Origin: Pristionchus mayeri
Taxonomy: Eukaryota; Nematoda; Chromadorea; Rhabditida; Neodiplogasteridae
Length of the DNA stretch: 64,000 nt
Assembly: GCA_036245805.1 (NCBI GenBank)
Contig: BTRK01000006.1
Location: 4,939,613 to 5,003,612, forward strand
Direction: 5' to 3'
Part shown: piece by piece, positions 12,701-23,395 of the stretch
How positions within the stretch are numbered: position 1 is the first letter of the stretch
Layout of the letters: each line of letters begins with the position of its first letter
Translations under genes and position numbers: made by a program
The notes under the pieces: generated by a model
Databases searched by the model: none
The model's input: only the letters and a program-made list of their open reading frames with translations
Told to the model about the DNA's origin: nothing

Positions 12701-12850
12701 ATCAATGCAAGTATTATTTTAAAGTGGTAAAACCTAATCATTGTTCGCAATGGATTGGCTGAAATGATTTTTGGAAATTTCAGATTCAGTAGAAAAAAGC
12801 ATTCGAAAATTATTTCTAGAAAATGGCCTCTCTGTCGCAATTAGCTGGAA
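9737..12850. repeat. Second-layer foldback element, interrupted by a Tc1-like hairpin
   Basis: Outer ends at 9737-9945 and about 12710-12850 are inverted copies of each other (AAAACCTAATCA-type core with AATGGATTGGCT). Long inner arms at about 11309-11830 and 12140-12660 also match inversely, for example ACTATCAACCAGCGAGTCTA and its complement near 12280. The left outer end is separated from its inner arm by the element at 9954-11274. The frame at 11211-11708 is a by-product of this arm. Confidence 0.7.
9954..11274. mobile_element. Tc1-like non-autonomous giant hairpin element, TA target duplication
   Basis: The ends are CAGTATCGCCGGAAAGTATT and its exact complement, flanked by TA on each side (9952-9953 and 11275-11276). 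CAGT ends and TA duplication are the Tc1 pattern. Almost the whole 1.32 kb is one inverted repeat, with arms of roughly 600 bp that meet near 10590. The central loop holds CTCTCTCTCACCACTCTCTC. There is no transposase frame. A transcript through it would form a very long duplex. Confidence 0.8.
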
Positions 12851-12854
12851 CTCC

Positions 12855-13860
12855 CTGTGCCTTGGGCCCACATTATGAAATTCGGCACATATTATATGTT
12901 ACGGCCATGGAGCAGGTAGAAAATATTAATAATCGACCCGTTTAATCGGTCAGAAATGTGCGAGAAAAGTTGCGTAAAAAGTTCGCGAACTTCTGAGGTG
13001 CGTGAAAAAAAAGGTCGATGAAAATCTGCGAGAAAAGTCAGAGAAAGGCGAGAGAGCGTGCATTTCTGAGAGAGGGAAAAGGAAACTGTGATTGTTCACT
13101 TACTTTTCCCTCTCTCCGAAATGCACGGTCTCTCGTCTTTCTATGACTTTTCACGCAGCTTCTTGAAAAGTTCGTTAAAAAACGGCCTAAATTTGCTCGA
13201 AATTCGTACTTTTCTTTTGTTTTACTTATTTTTATCAATTATTTTTGCTTTTAACTTATGACTGCTTATAAGGACAACCTTCCCTCTGATGGAATAGCTT
13301 GACATTACAGGGTGGTGAAAGTGGTGACCCATAATCGAAAAAATTACTCCAACCGTGTTTACTTTCACTACGCTCTATTCTGAAGCTATTCCAGCTAAGG
13401 GAAGGTTGTCCTTCAAAGTATTCATAAGCTAAACGCAAAAATAATCCCTAAAAAATAAGTAAAACAAAAGAAAAGTACGAATTTCGAACATAGTTCGTCT
13501 TTTCATCGACCTTTTTCATCGAGCTCGTTGAAAAGTTCGTGAACTTTTCTTCGAAGTTTTTTGATTAAAACGTTCTCCCTTGCCCATAGCATTTCTATAT
13601 TTTCTATAAATTCTCGAACATTCTGCTGATGAAGAGCCCATGTGGCGGACGATAAATAAAATATAAAATAAACTAAACTAAGCTCGGTATTTTAAAGAGG
13701 AACGGTTTTCACGCACCTCAGAAGTTCGCGAACTTTTTACGCAACTTTTCTCGCACATTTCTGACAGATTAAACGGTTCGATTATTAATATTTTCTACCT
13801 GCTCCATGGCCGTAACATATAATATGTGCCGAATTTCATAATGTGGACCCAAGGCACTCC
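12855..13860. repeat. About 1-kb palindromic repeat (GAAAAGTTCG family)
   Basis: The left outer sequence (CACATATTATATGTTACGGC) returns inverted at 13808-13830. Inside are repeated AAGTTCGCGAACTT-type palindromes, a hairpin around 13050-13150, and an inner inverted pair TTCCCTCTGATGGAATAGCT / AGCTATTCCAGCTAAGGGAA near 13280 and 13388. It is a close relative of the palindrome at 37796-38868 and of the split half-copy at 455-2033. Confidence 0.75.
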
Positions 13861-14050
13861 TCCCATAAAAGTAGGACTCCCCGGTTCTTGTTGCTGGGCC
13901 AAACGTGTCCGCAGGGTGGTCGATTCTTACGGAACGGGTCTCTTAATGTCTTTTTAACAACATCGGGGCACCACAAGTGAAACATATTTTGACTTTTGAG
14001 TCGATTTCGCATCTTTAAGAAAATATGATTTTTTGTCCGTTTTCCTTTTT

Positions 14051-15163
14051 AGTTATATTATTTAGGTGCTCAATGGCCGTAACATATAATAAGTGGTGAA
14101 TTTCAATAATGCGGGCCTAGGGCACCCCCCCACCACAGTGAGCTCCCACGGTTCCCGTTGCTAGGGCAAACGTTTCCGCGGAGTGATCGATTCTTACGGA
14201 GCGTGTCTCTTAAAATACAATTGCAGTACAAAAATATAAATGGCGCATTGTCTAAACTTTAGAATTAGTATCCATTTTACTAGTCCAATGTTGAACATTT
14301 CGCTAAATAAAAACAATTGGCGCAATATATATATATCACAGGTATCACGAGTCAGTGGAGGTAAGTCTGCACAATTTTCAAATTTTATTTTTCGATTAGG
14401 ATCTTATTATGGTAGGAACATGTACTGGAGGCAACTTACCCAAAAAATCTAGGTGGCAGATCCCAGAGCCGTCATTTAGGAAAATTCCGGTTTTGCATCC
14501 GTACATACTGTATCACAGCTCCCGGATGAGCTACAGAGGTGACAAAGATCTCAAAATGAGGGTGGATTACAGTGGCACGATGAACGCGGACATTTGAGAT
14601 TGCAGAATGTTTAAATTGTCTATATCTTTCAGCCATTGATGAAATCGATTAATTTTAAACATACAATGACATTATAAGGTAAGTCGAGTTAGATGACATA
14701 GGTATCTCCCAAGTTTTGCTTATTTTGAAAAATCGAGTTTTTCTATCTCTCGAGATGCCAAATTTGCGTAGTTATAAGTCAATTTCGTCAATCCTTATGC
14801 AGACTAATACATGTGTAGTTTGCAGTACACCTCACCTTAAGTGAGAAGTTATGATAAATATTCACGTCTGTCAATAAATAATTGAGTTATTTTTCTTCAA
14901 AAACGTCAGAAATCAGAAGCCGAAGTTGAAAAAAATGCTATTTCGGCATATGCTTTGTGAGGAATGACTACTTTTGCGTGTGAAAAATTGTTTTTGAGTG
15001 ATATTAGTTCGAATATACCGAAAAAATGCATAATTTATCTACGATTGAAAAAATTTAAAAGTTGAAAAAGTTGAAAATTCAGAACATGTTGATTATCTTT
15101 AAAATGAAAACTATTAGTTCAGATAGTCATTCTACAGTGTTTTGATCAAGTCACAAACCGAGT
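14051..15163. other. Repeat remnants, no gene
   Basis: 14070-14215 repeats the outer inverted-repeat unit. 14340-14600 resembles one arm of the foldback at 3.7 kb (GAGTCAGTGGAGG near its start, a CTCCCGGATGAGCTACAGAG stretch) at lower identity. From 14600 to 15163 I see only AT-rich DNA. Confidence 0.5.
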
Positions 15164-16824
15164 ATGTCTTGCCTTTATGTCAGGCCCTCTCCTGCCATGC
15201 TAAAGCTTCCTCACTTCATCCTCGGGTGCTCCTCGATTCTTCTCATCATCGTCTCATTCTTGATCATCTTCAAGGAGCGGACTGATGAGAGGGCATCACG
15301 GGAGTATGTCCAAGCAGTACTTATGTGGTTACTCAAGAGTAATAAACTTATCACTACATGTCGCAGCTTCCACGAGGGGATGGAACTGACAAAACTGAAA
15401 GACCATTCAGATAAACCATGCGATTGATGGATGGACCAGCTCTAAGACCACCACCGCCTCTACTACAACTACTGCCCCAATAGGACACCTGCAGCTATAA
15501 GAAAGGTATGGTGTTCATTATCTAATTAAGTGGAGGTGTTACTCTAGGTGTACAGACAATGTGAGAGCGCATTTCAAATGGAGCGCTAAGGTAAGATTCG
15601 GCGAGAGTAATCGACCGATGGGGTGATGATGTGCAATTAGCCACTTCCGTGTACACCCAAGATACAATTAGCGCGCACATTAGAAAATTAATGTGTGATC
15701 GTAGCGATCAATCAACATGTTAATGTGTTGTTAAATTGCTTAGGAATTATTATGTTTTTTTATAAATAATCGATTAAGAAATCTCCTGCTTCCTGCCCTC
15801 CCAATGGAGTCTGGAGCGAATGGGTGACAATCGGGCACTGCGCCACCACTTGTGGAGGTAATATTTCATATTTCCCTTTTTCCGAGATTGTCCTTGGAAA
15901 TTTTCTGATTACTTTTACAGGCTGCAATGTAGCAACACGGCAACGAACCTGCACGACACTCTGTGGAAACTGTCCATGCGCGTGAGAAAAACATGAATGT
16001 TTTACCCCATTTGTGTATGTAGGGATCTCATCTAAAATTATATATGGTTTAGGGGACCCTCAGAATACGTCGGTCCACGTGGGCTCGCCCTCTACCCATT
16101 CCCCTCACCCGTAGGTACATGCTGTAAACCGCTCAAGAAGATGCTCAATCGTAAGTTGAATCGGAGCATTTCTGATTTTGTAGTAGGCTAGAGGGTGATG
16201 TGGCAAACGAGATCATTCCATCCACCATATGGGAAGATTCAGCACTCTCCTCCCACCATGACCTGCATCCCATTAGCGCGTTTTGTCACCCCCCCCCCCC
16301 TAGCGTGCGCTCACTGTCATGGGAAATACCGCATCGCCTCGTCTGATGGTAGAGAAGGTGAAAGCAGTGAATGTACTTCCACGTCAAGTTCATAGTCTTC
16401 ACGACGTAGGTGGGTCAGACTGGTGATGATCACTGAGAAGAGGGTTACAGTTGGAGAATAATCTACGATTTGTTAAAGATATTTCGCACAAATTCTTCTG
16501 CGGAACCGAAAACGTGAACGTCCCTCAGTGCAGATTATCGAGACTGAGGTGAGTCTAGTGCATCATTTTTGCAATCACGCCATCGCTTAACTTTAATTTT
16601 GTTTTAAATTATAAATTTCAACAGTTGTTACTGCCTACTCCAAACAAAATCGATATTATTTGTCAAGTAAATGCTGTATTTTGTTAATTTTTTCAAGAAA
16701 AGCTTTTTATTACAGATACCCGGTCATTCAGTCGGCTCGTCCTCCTCTGGCAACACACACAACTGATGAAGACGTAGTTATGTACTCGGCAATTCTCGCC
16801 CGCTCCATCGATCGCTACAATTAG
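15164..16824 (+). CDS. Thrombospondin type 1 (TSP1) repeat protein; 5' part unresolved
   Basis: Exons supported by frame and splice phase: 15779-15857 (CPPNGVWSEWVTIGHCATTC), 15921-15981 (CNVATRQRTCTTLCGNCPC), 16053-16150 (ends GTCCKPLKKMLN), about 16443-16548 (KFFCGTENVNVPQC) and 16716-16824 (ends SIDRYN, stop TAG). WSEW followed by paired cysteines is a TSP1 domain, found in secreted or membrane-bound matrix and adhesion proteins. The first possible exon (15164-15427) begins MSCLYVRPSP and carries a hydrophobic segment (FILGCSSILLIIVSFLII) fitting a signal anchor, but its frame stops at 15425-15427. A Thr-rich linker (SSKTTTASTTTTAP) follows in another frame, itself ended by TAA. So either an intron was missed or the 5' part is broken. 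The acceptor chosen at 16442 is weak. Family call good; exact model uncertain. Confidence 0.6.
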
Positions 16825-16978
16825 GATTTCAGAAGTAATGCCGTCTAAGTCTCACACCAGTTTTGTGACTAGTGTTTTGTGATTATAGTCAGATGGAACG
16901 CGCTGTCTGCTAAAATTGAGATAAGCTCAGCAAGTTGTTTCCGTTCGCACCTTCTCTAACTGCCCTCTATTTCATTTA

Positions 16979-18211
16979 TCAGGTTGGTCGGAAAGTATTT
17001 GTCTATGGATTTGTGTTGAGACTGCTCGTCGCAAATACCCTTTGGCTTTCCATCGTTTCTAGTGAATAACAATCAGTGATGGACCTTTATAGTAAGCAAC
17101 TTCCCATTCCCTTCCCTTCAGTCAGGCTCTAATAGAGCAACGATGTATGATCCTAGTGACATCAACTTCAGCCAGGTTCTGCTTTCCCTCATCCTATCCC
17201 ACACCACAATGATGATTCGGTGGCCCTGCTAAAGAATCTTTATGACACACATGTCCACACTACAACACCATGAGGAATTGGTTATATCGCTTCGAATAAG
17301 ACGACTTTTCCCTCAATGATTAGGAGACCCCTTGAGATGGACTTTCAAACGTTGAAGAAAGTAGCGGAAACGAGCCCCTTCCCAACTGTCCGTGAAATGG
17401 GCATCACACTTGGGGTCATCATACCATAGTAGGAGAAGTGTTGATAACCTTTGGAATGCCGAAAATTAGGAGTTGATTCACCCCTCATGACTTGAGCCAA
17501 GCCAAGACTACCGAGTCGACGATTTCATGATCCTCTTCGCCCTCCACGGTGGCGATCGGTAGCCGAACCGGCTCATAACCGTTTATGAGAGAGGAATCCC
17601 ATATGGTACCAACAACAGGAGAGCCCAGTGGATTGGAGAAGGATAGCCCCCACAGGATGTCCTCAAACCTGCTATTCGCCCCCGAAAAAATCATGCTGTC
17701 TGTGTGGTGGGAAGTGGATGGCACGATCTAATCGGAGCTGCTAACCGAGGGTTTGACAATTACGCGGGCCAAGTGCGTCACATAACTACAGAATCTGAAG
17801 AATTCAGTCGATCGTTCAAGTCTGAAGGACACGAAAGTGTATTATCAGCACGATGACAACCGTCGCCATGTCTCCAATCAAGTCAAGTAAAAACTGACTG
17901 GATACGGATGGGTGGTTCTCCCCAGCCCCCCGTATTCTCCTGACTTGGCCCCTTCAGATTATAGGCCTTTCGCAAACCTGGCCCATGCCCTGAGATATAC
18001 AAACTTAATTTCCCGTGAAAGTCTCGAGTCGGCTCACATGTATTACTTTGCTTCGCTCCAAGACGGGTTAAACATGAAGGGGATACACACATTGACGGTA
18101 CGTTGGGCATACATTGTCAATAATGATGACACGTATAATTTACCTCTTGTTATTGTTTCCTCAAAGAAACAAAGTTTTGAAAAAGTGACAAAGACTTTCC
18201 GACCAACCTAA
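16979..18211 (+). mobile_element. mariner element, second copy, TA target duplication
   Basis: The ends read TCAGGTTGGTCGGAAAGTAT and ACTTTCCGACCAACCTAA, flanked by TA at 16977-16978 and 18212-18213. Length is 1,233 bp. Ends and inner sequence match the element at 655-1904, so both belong to one family inserted in opposite orientations. The transposase is on the plus strand and is broken. Confidence 0.88.
17327..18110 (+). pseudogene. mariner transposase remnant
   Basis: Pieces seen: a helix-turn-helix-like segment near 17340-17410 (LKKVAETSPFPTVREMG), a degraded QHDDNRRHVSNQVK at about 17845-17890 corresponding to the family's HDNARPHVA, and LPSPPYSPDLAPSDYRPF at about 17915-17970. This copy keeps the third catalytic Asp in SDY. 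Stops and frameshifts throughout make it nonfunctional. Confidence 0.8.
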
Positions 18212-19041
18212 TACTTCTGAATTCCTTCTGCGACTTTAACCTATTCATCAAACTGCTGTCCACCAAAGCCCTCCAACCGAATCGACATGCCGTCCAAAAT
18301 CAATTCATCAACTTACGAATATACCACTTAGCGTCTAAATATTATTGCACGTTGTCATGTCATTTAAGCAAATCGCTGTCATAAAACATACATTCCGACA
18401 ATCACATGGAAGGCCTGTGCACAACTCCCGTTTTGTGGTCACGCACAATATATTACCGATTTTTCTTCCGCATTCCCGTGAGTTTTGAAGCCCCGAAGTG
18501 AACCAGAGAGGCATTATCGCTCGGAAGCAAAAGAGAGAGAGAGAGAGAGAGAGTGTGTGGAAAGGAAGGTATCATACCACCAGTTAAATGAAATTCTGGA
18601 AATTATTCGTCAAGAGTTAAGTATGAATATTCGCTACCAAAGTTGGGACGATCCGCTGCCACAGTTCTACGTGAAGGTACTGGGAATAGTATAGGCATGA
18701 ATGATATAGGGTACACAAGAACAAAACGATGTGAAGATCCTATTTATTGCCATTGATTGCTGCTAAATACGGACGTACAACCGAGTAAAAACCACCAGAC
18801 CTGAGAACTTCACACACGGATGAAAATATGGGTTGTGCAAAGGAAGAATTATGATTCTACCATTTATTTAAATACTTAATTTGTTGATGATTGTTGGTAA
18901 TAAGTGTTCTGAAGAGGCGTCTGGAATTGTTGGCAACAAATGTGCTCTAAAAAAGATCGTGAAATTCGTCTGGATTGCCTCCGTTTTCACAACCTATTTT
19001 ACAACCAATTGAAAGTTGAAATTTGTGTGTACCAGGTGATT
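18212..19041. other. Intergenic, no gene recognised
   Basis: A short GA-dinucleotide run at about 18532-18552 is the only clear feature. The frame at 18485-18694 is built around it and looks like chance. Confidence 0.5.
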
Positions 19042-19047
19042 ATATAA

Positions 19048-21951
19048 GAGTGACTATCTGAGAGAACTGAGCAAATCTACCTATTAGCCGTACAGCGAAA
19101 AATAAAGTGTTGAATTTAAGACGTCCCTGGGGGTAACTTTTCACGTAGAGTTCGAAAATCGACCTTAGGAAGCCGTATCTCTGACCCCTCATTTCGTGCA
19201 TTTTGCACTTCCTGGGTGGTCGGTTTTTGAATCTTTTGAACGGCTCATCCAAACCCCATACATATATAGTAATTCTGAAAGATCTCGACGAGATAAGCAT
19301 TTTCACTGTTGAAAGTGAAGGGCTAGCTCATCTTTGAAAAAAGTTGTGGCCGTTTGAAATAAAAAATTCGTTTAAAAATTGCCGTCCTGAAAAATTTATA
19401 ATAAATGGAGGATATAATAAATCTGATTCATTCTGTTTTTGTATCCAAATTTATCAGACTCTATATTCGCAAGTTATACAAAATTAGGTTGACAATATAT
19501 CTGATGAGATTTGAATTATTTGAATAGAATACAGGCAAACGCGGTAGGATGTAATCAAGGCTCGAATATATCCTTTTGAATCTCCTTCTTGGTGTAATGG
19601 TTCAAGAATATTTCAAACTCGTCCTCTCCTTCCTCATTGTCGCATTCCTCCTCAACCTCCCATTCTCCTTGCTCTTCTCCTTCCTCCACTTTCCATTCCA
19701 CTACATTCGACCAATCGTCCGCCATCTCCACATCCGATCGTCTTCCTCTAACCACCACTGTCTTCTTCACGGGAGTGATGACCAGCTTTCCGATGAACCT
19801 CTTCACTTGTTCCCTGCTCATTCGCTCATCCAAAGCGATAGTCTTGTCTGTACACATCCTCTTGAAAGCAGTCTCTGGGTCGGCTCGTTTCCCTTCCTTC
19901 CTTCTCTCCAGTGCGAATTTCTTGATCATATCCTTTGTCTTCTCTGAGTATCGGCCACTCTTCCTGCTAGATCTCAGTCCCCATCCCATCGAAAGGACAC
20001 GCAAAGTCTTGTCGAAGAACTCCTGCTCGATCTTGAAGAGCAGTCAACGTATTCGTCTGCACATAGTTCTCCAGGCATCTGCCGTAGAGCTTGAGAGCCT
20101 CGTCCATTCCAGTTATTTTGAGGGGAGGAATCTTGTGGACTCCAAAATCAAGATCATTCATGTAGTTGCTGTGCCGGAGAAAAGTGGCCCCACACCAACA
20201 GGCGAACGTGAGTGCCTTCTTGCCTCCCTTCGTCTCCGGAATCGGTTGCACTGCTACATCGTGAACTTGATCTCCCGTCTCTTTCACATCGATGCTCTTG
20301 GGATTATAATGCCAGAAGTCCCCAGGTGCTCTCGCCTTGATCTTCGTGTACTCCGTATTGGCCGTGTTGTAATCGGCGTATCTGCCACCTCGACGAATCT
20401 CCTTGTAGGTTCCAGCATTCGAGTACAGTTTCTTGTACACCTCTCCTACTTCGATACCATAGTATTTCCACACTCTCAGTCCATCTCCTTCTCTCTTGAA
20501 ATAACTATAATCCGTGACTCGTTTGATTTCCGAGGCCTTCGGCTCAGCAGCAGGGTCTTCCATCACTCCCAAGTACACCGACACTCCTTTCATCAGTGGT
20601 GGCTTCGTCAGTGCATCGAACATATCCTTCTGGCTGCGAATCTTAGCCCTTCCAGCGTTCACCTCTGTTCTGATCTTGAACTTGGCATTCGCAGCTCCTC
20701 GATCTGGTGCTCCTTTGCCGTTCTGACTCTCAGAAAAACTCCATCCTATTATGTTCACTCCTGTCTCATTGGCGATGGAGGGGATGGAACCGAGTGTGGC
20801 TGCGCAGTGATAGTTGGCTGAGATGCAATATAATTATCAATAATATTATAAGTTATCCCTCACCAGCGTTATCACTGCGGATGTGGACATCCGTGATGCC
20901 AACAGTGTTCAGTTCCTTGAGCAGCTGCGTCACAATGGTGACTGCCGATCGTGAGTTCTGCAATGGTCACTTGGATGTTTCCTATCTCTGTATTCAGTCT
21001 CACTTGTGGATCGTTTCGATCATCTGAATGTAGAGATGAGTGACCAGAGCAGTGACGTGTTCGCTGATGTTCGCAGTGACGTGAGCGAAACTCCAGCTGT
21101 GCCCTTTCTTGCCGAAGTAGTCCTCAAATAACGAAGATACGTTTGGCAAACATCATTCGGCAAAATACAGGGAACGACAATGTTCAAATTATAAAAAAGT
21201 GAACTTGTAATAAAAAATAAGTGAAGTTTTAATAAAAATATGTGAAATTAGGGAACGAATAGTGCTCGGCAGAATATAACAGAAAATAACGCAATTATAA
21301 TTGCGTAAACTACGTGCAACGTTCAAGAAGAGCGATGACAAGTATCGAGAAGCTGAAAATATTAATTCATATATTTAAAATAGTCAAACTAGACTGCAAA
21401 CAGTATATAAATAACAATGGGGCCTAATTTGCGCGAATCAAGCCTTCTATTTTCGAATTCGGTTATTCGTAATTTCGGGAAATCTTCACTGCGGCATTTT
21501 ACAAGCCCTAGGAAACCTCATTGTACTACGGTTTTTTTCCGCGAAATCTTGGTTCTAGGGGTACTTTTCCATGACGAATCGAATGCGCCTAATTAAAAAA
21601 CTACAACCCCCAAAAAATTTTTCAGGACGGCAATTTTTAAACGAATTTTTTATTTCAAACGGCCACAACTTTTTTCAAAGATGAGCTAGCCCTTCACTTT
21701 CAACGGTGAAAATGCTTATCTCGTCGAGATCTTTCAGAATTATATATGTATGGGGTTTGGATGAGCCGTTCAAAAGATTCAAAAACCGACCACCCAGGAA
21801 GTGCAAAATGCACGAAATGAGGGGTCAGAGATACGGCTTCTTAAGGTCGATTTTCGAACTCTACGTGAAAAGTTACCCCTAGGGACGTCTTAAAATCAAC
21901 ACTTTATTTTTCGCTGTACGGCCTCTGCTTAGTTCTCTCAGATAGTCACTC
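19048..21951 (-). mobile_element. DDE-type DNA transposon with about 340-bp terminal inverted repeats
   Basis: The ends are GAGTGACTATCTGAGAGAAC and its complement. Inverted repeats span about 19048-19395 and 21620-21951, with only scattered mismatches (shared GTAACTTTTCACGTAGAGTT, and TCGACGAGATAAGCATTTTC). ATAA flanks both ends (19044-19047 and 21952-21955), a possible 4-bp duplication. The minus-strand interior encodes a transposase-like protein. A second, broken copy is at 24.2-25.5 kb. I cannot assign a named superfamily from sequence alone. Confidence 0.75.
19555..21120 (-). pseudogene. Transposase-like protein, partial (SDNA-YH / GKG-DR family)
   Basis: Minus-strand exons: upstream pieces down to 20864 (ends VHIRSDNA), a short intron with GTGAGG donor and CTCAG acceptor, then 20817 onward (ANYHCAATL, GWSFSESQNGKGAPDRGAA). 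Further on come a zinc-finger-like CWCGATFLRHSNYMNDLDFG followed by VH, the helix-rich GRYSEKTKDMIKKFALERRK, RADPETAF and MSREQVKRFIGKL, and an acidic tail (EEGEEQGEWEVEEECDNEEG). One frameshift near 19967-20004 joins two long frames. The SDNA-YH and GKG-DR motifs resemble a widespread metazoan transposase-like family known to me only as uncharacterised proteins. Upstream, where the DNA-binding part and first acidic residue should be, the frame is broken or missing. Confidence 0.65.
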
Positions 21952-22839
21952 ATAAGTCGTATTGAACTAATTTTTTTGCCATTCTGAGAAAGTTTTTGAG
22001 AACTGTGCAATATCTGTCAAATTGAAACCAAATAATGCTAAGTTATTTCCCTCCTCGTTTTGCCCTTATAAAAACATTTCAAATTGTCAATTTGAGGATA
22101 CCCAGAATTTGGCAGAATTAAAACATATTATTTTGCCAAAATCTATCCCTGGGTGGAATTGAACAATAACGGAGAAAATAGTATAAAAGACTCTGTGAAA
22201 CATATCAGAAAATTCTGAATTGTTTGCTCAAAAACAATTTTTAAAATATTTTTAAAATTTTGCAAACAATGACGCACTATTTTCACGAGTAAGAAGTACT
22301 GCTAACGCAGATTTAAACATATTTTTATTATGTTTTAGAAGCACATGAATACTTTATCTCATATGTTTCAAAAGGAATTGAAATACACAATTCTCATTTC
22401 TTTAATATCGAGCGAGCGTTTTGCTCCCATTGATTTTGGCAGAATGAAAAGTTCTCATCGTGTCAAAATTGAGTCTTTCCAATTTGACGGTTTGGAAATT
22501 TTTCGAAATGACATTAATGAAATTGAGTCCGGAAAATGACGTTTTTGTTAAAGTTCTTTCTCAGAATGGCAAAAAAATTACTTCAACACGACTTATAAAT
22601 TGTTCATATTTATTTGTGAACAAACAATTACGTATAATTGCTTATAAGCTGACCAGGATAAATTAAACCGGAACAGATTTTCGGATCCTCTATTTGCGTT
22701 GATATGCACACAAGTAAATAAATGTTTTTTTTGGAAACGTCATTGTATAATCCAGGAAAGGATCGACTGTCGTTGACTGCGTTCACAGTAGCACAGAAGT
22801 CTAAACAATGAGAAAAAAAATATCGTTGCCACCTGAGGT

Positions 22840-22938
22840 GTGCAAAAGTTTTTACGATCTCTTCAATCCGCATACTCTCTAGCACTGTCTGACCGACGAG
22901 AGAGTATGCGGAATGAAGAGATCGTGCATTTTTTGCAC
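22840..22938. repeat. Hairpin MITE, about 100 bp
   Basis: CGATCTCTTCAATCCGCATA at 22854 returns as its complement at about 22906-22924, flanked by GTGCAAAA and TTTTGCAC. It resembles the 31-54 kb hairpin families with TCTTCATTC and GAGAGAG cores. Confidence 0.7.
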
Positions 22939-23056
22939 AGGCAAGGTTGAAACTTTTAACAAAAATAAATTTCGTATATCCTTCTGATTTGTTTAACCAT
23001 CTGTGTTTTCTGGTGATTGATCAAGTAAAAGTTTCTGTCCAGATATATTAGTCAGC

Positions 23057-23395
23057 CTATATGAGCATAATGTTGATACCGTATTGCGTTTATGTAAATG
23101 CAGTCAGCCTGACTACCATAGCTGTCCATTCGAACAATGTCGGGAGCAACCACTTTGAATGATCCGTTTGAGCCACGCACAAATGTCTGCAAATATTGAT
23201 AGAAAGATGCGTAACATAAACTTTTTAAAGATCATTAGAATTTCCGCGAATTAAGAGCATTAGTTATATGATCCATGCGTCCCAACTGGTCATTTGCCAC
23301 ATAATACATACCCGATACAATCCACCACTAGGCAACATCCTGACAGTTGCTTGATATAGATCGTTAGATCCGGTTACGCTCTTTAGTTCAATTAT
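23057..23395 (-). CDS. Two 3' exons of an unrecognised protein gene
   Basis: The upstream exon (23395-23312, 28 codons, phase 0) follows the acceptor GACGTTGCAG and ends at donor GTATGT. The downstream exon (23186-23057) follows ATATTTGCAG and ends in TAG. Translations include SVTGSNDLYQATVRMLPSGG in the first and APDIVRMDSYGSQADCIYIN in the second. Clean splice sites and matching phase support real coding sequence. No domain or family is recognisable to me, and I found no 5' exon, so this is either the end of a longer gene or a fragment. Confidence 0.5.

Larger units (their letters stand above)
9367..14050. repeat. Outer inverted repeat enclosing several nested elements
   Basis: The left arm, about 9367-9700, includes TAAGAGACCCGCTCTGTAAG and a gene-free stretch reading TTGTGGTGCCCCGAACTTG. 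Its complement appears at about 13810-14050 (TTACGGAACGGGTCTCTTA and ATCGGGGCACCACAAGTG). A further direct relative of the right arm follows at 14070-14215. Everything between is made of the smaller foldback elements listed separately. Confidence 0.65.
19042..22601. repeat. Host inverted-repeat element, split by the 2.9-kb transposon
   Basis: The right end, read inward, is TTATAAGTCGTGTTGAAGTA followed by a TTTTTTTGCCATTCTGAGAA stretch. The same sequence, diverged, begins at 21952. The matching start of the left end appears to lie at 19042-19047, just left of the 2.9-kb transposon. Removing that transposon with one copy of its 4-bp duplication leaves an element of about 650 bp with terminal repeats of about 45 bp and an AT-rich middle. 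Confidence 0.55.

Noticed and set aside
19637..20821. 394-codon plus-strand open frame
   Set aside because: Antisense shadow of the transposase-like gene on the minus strand, which has recognisable motifs and an intron; the plus frame is Ser/Leu/His-rich with no domain.
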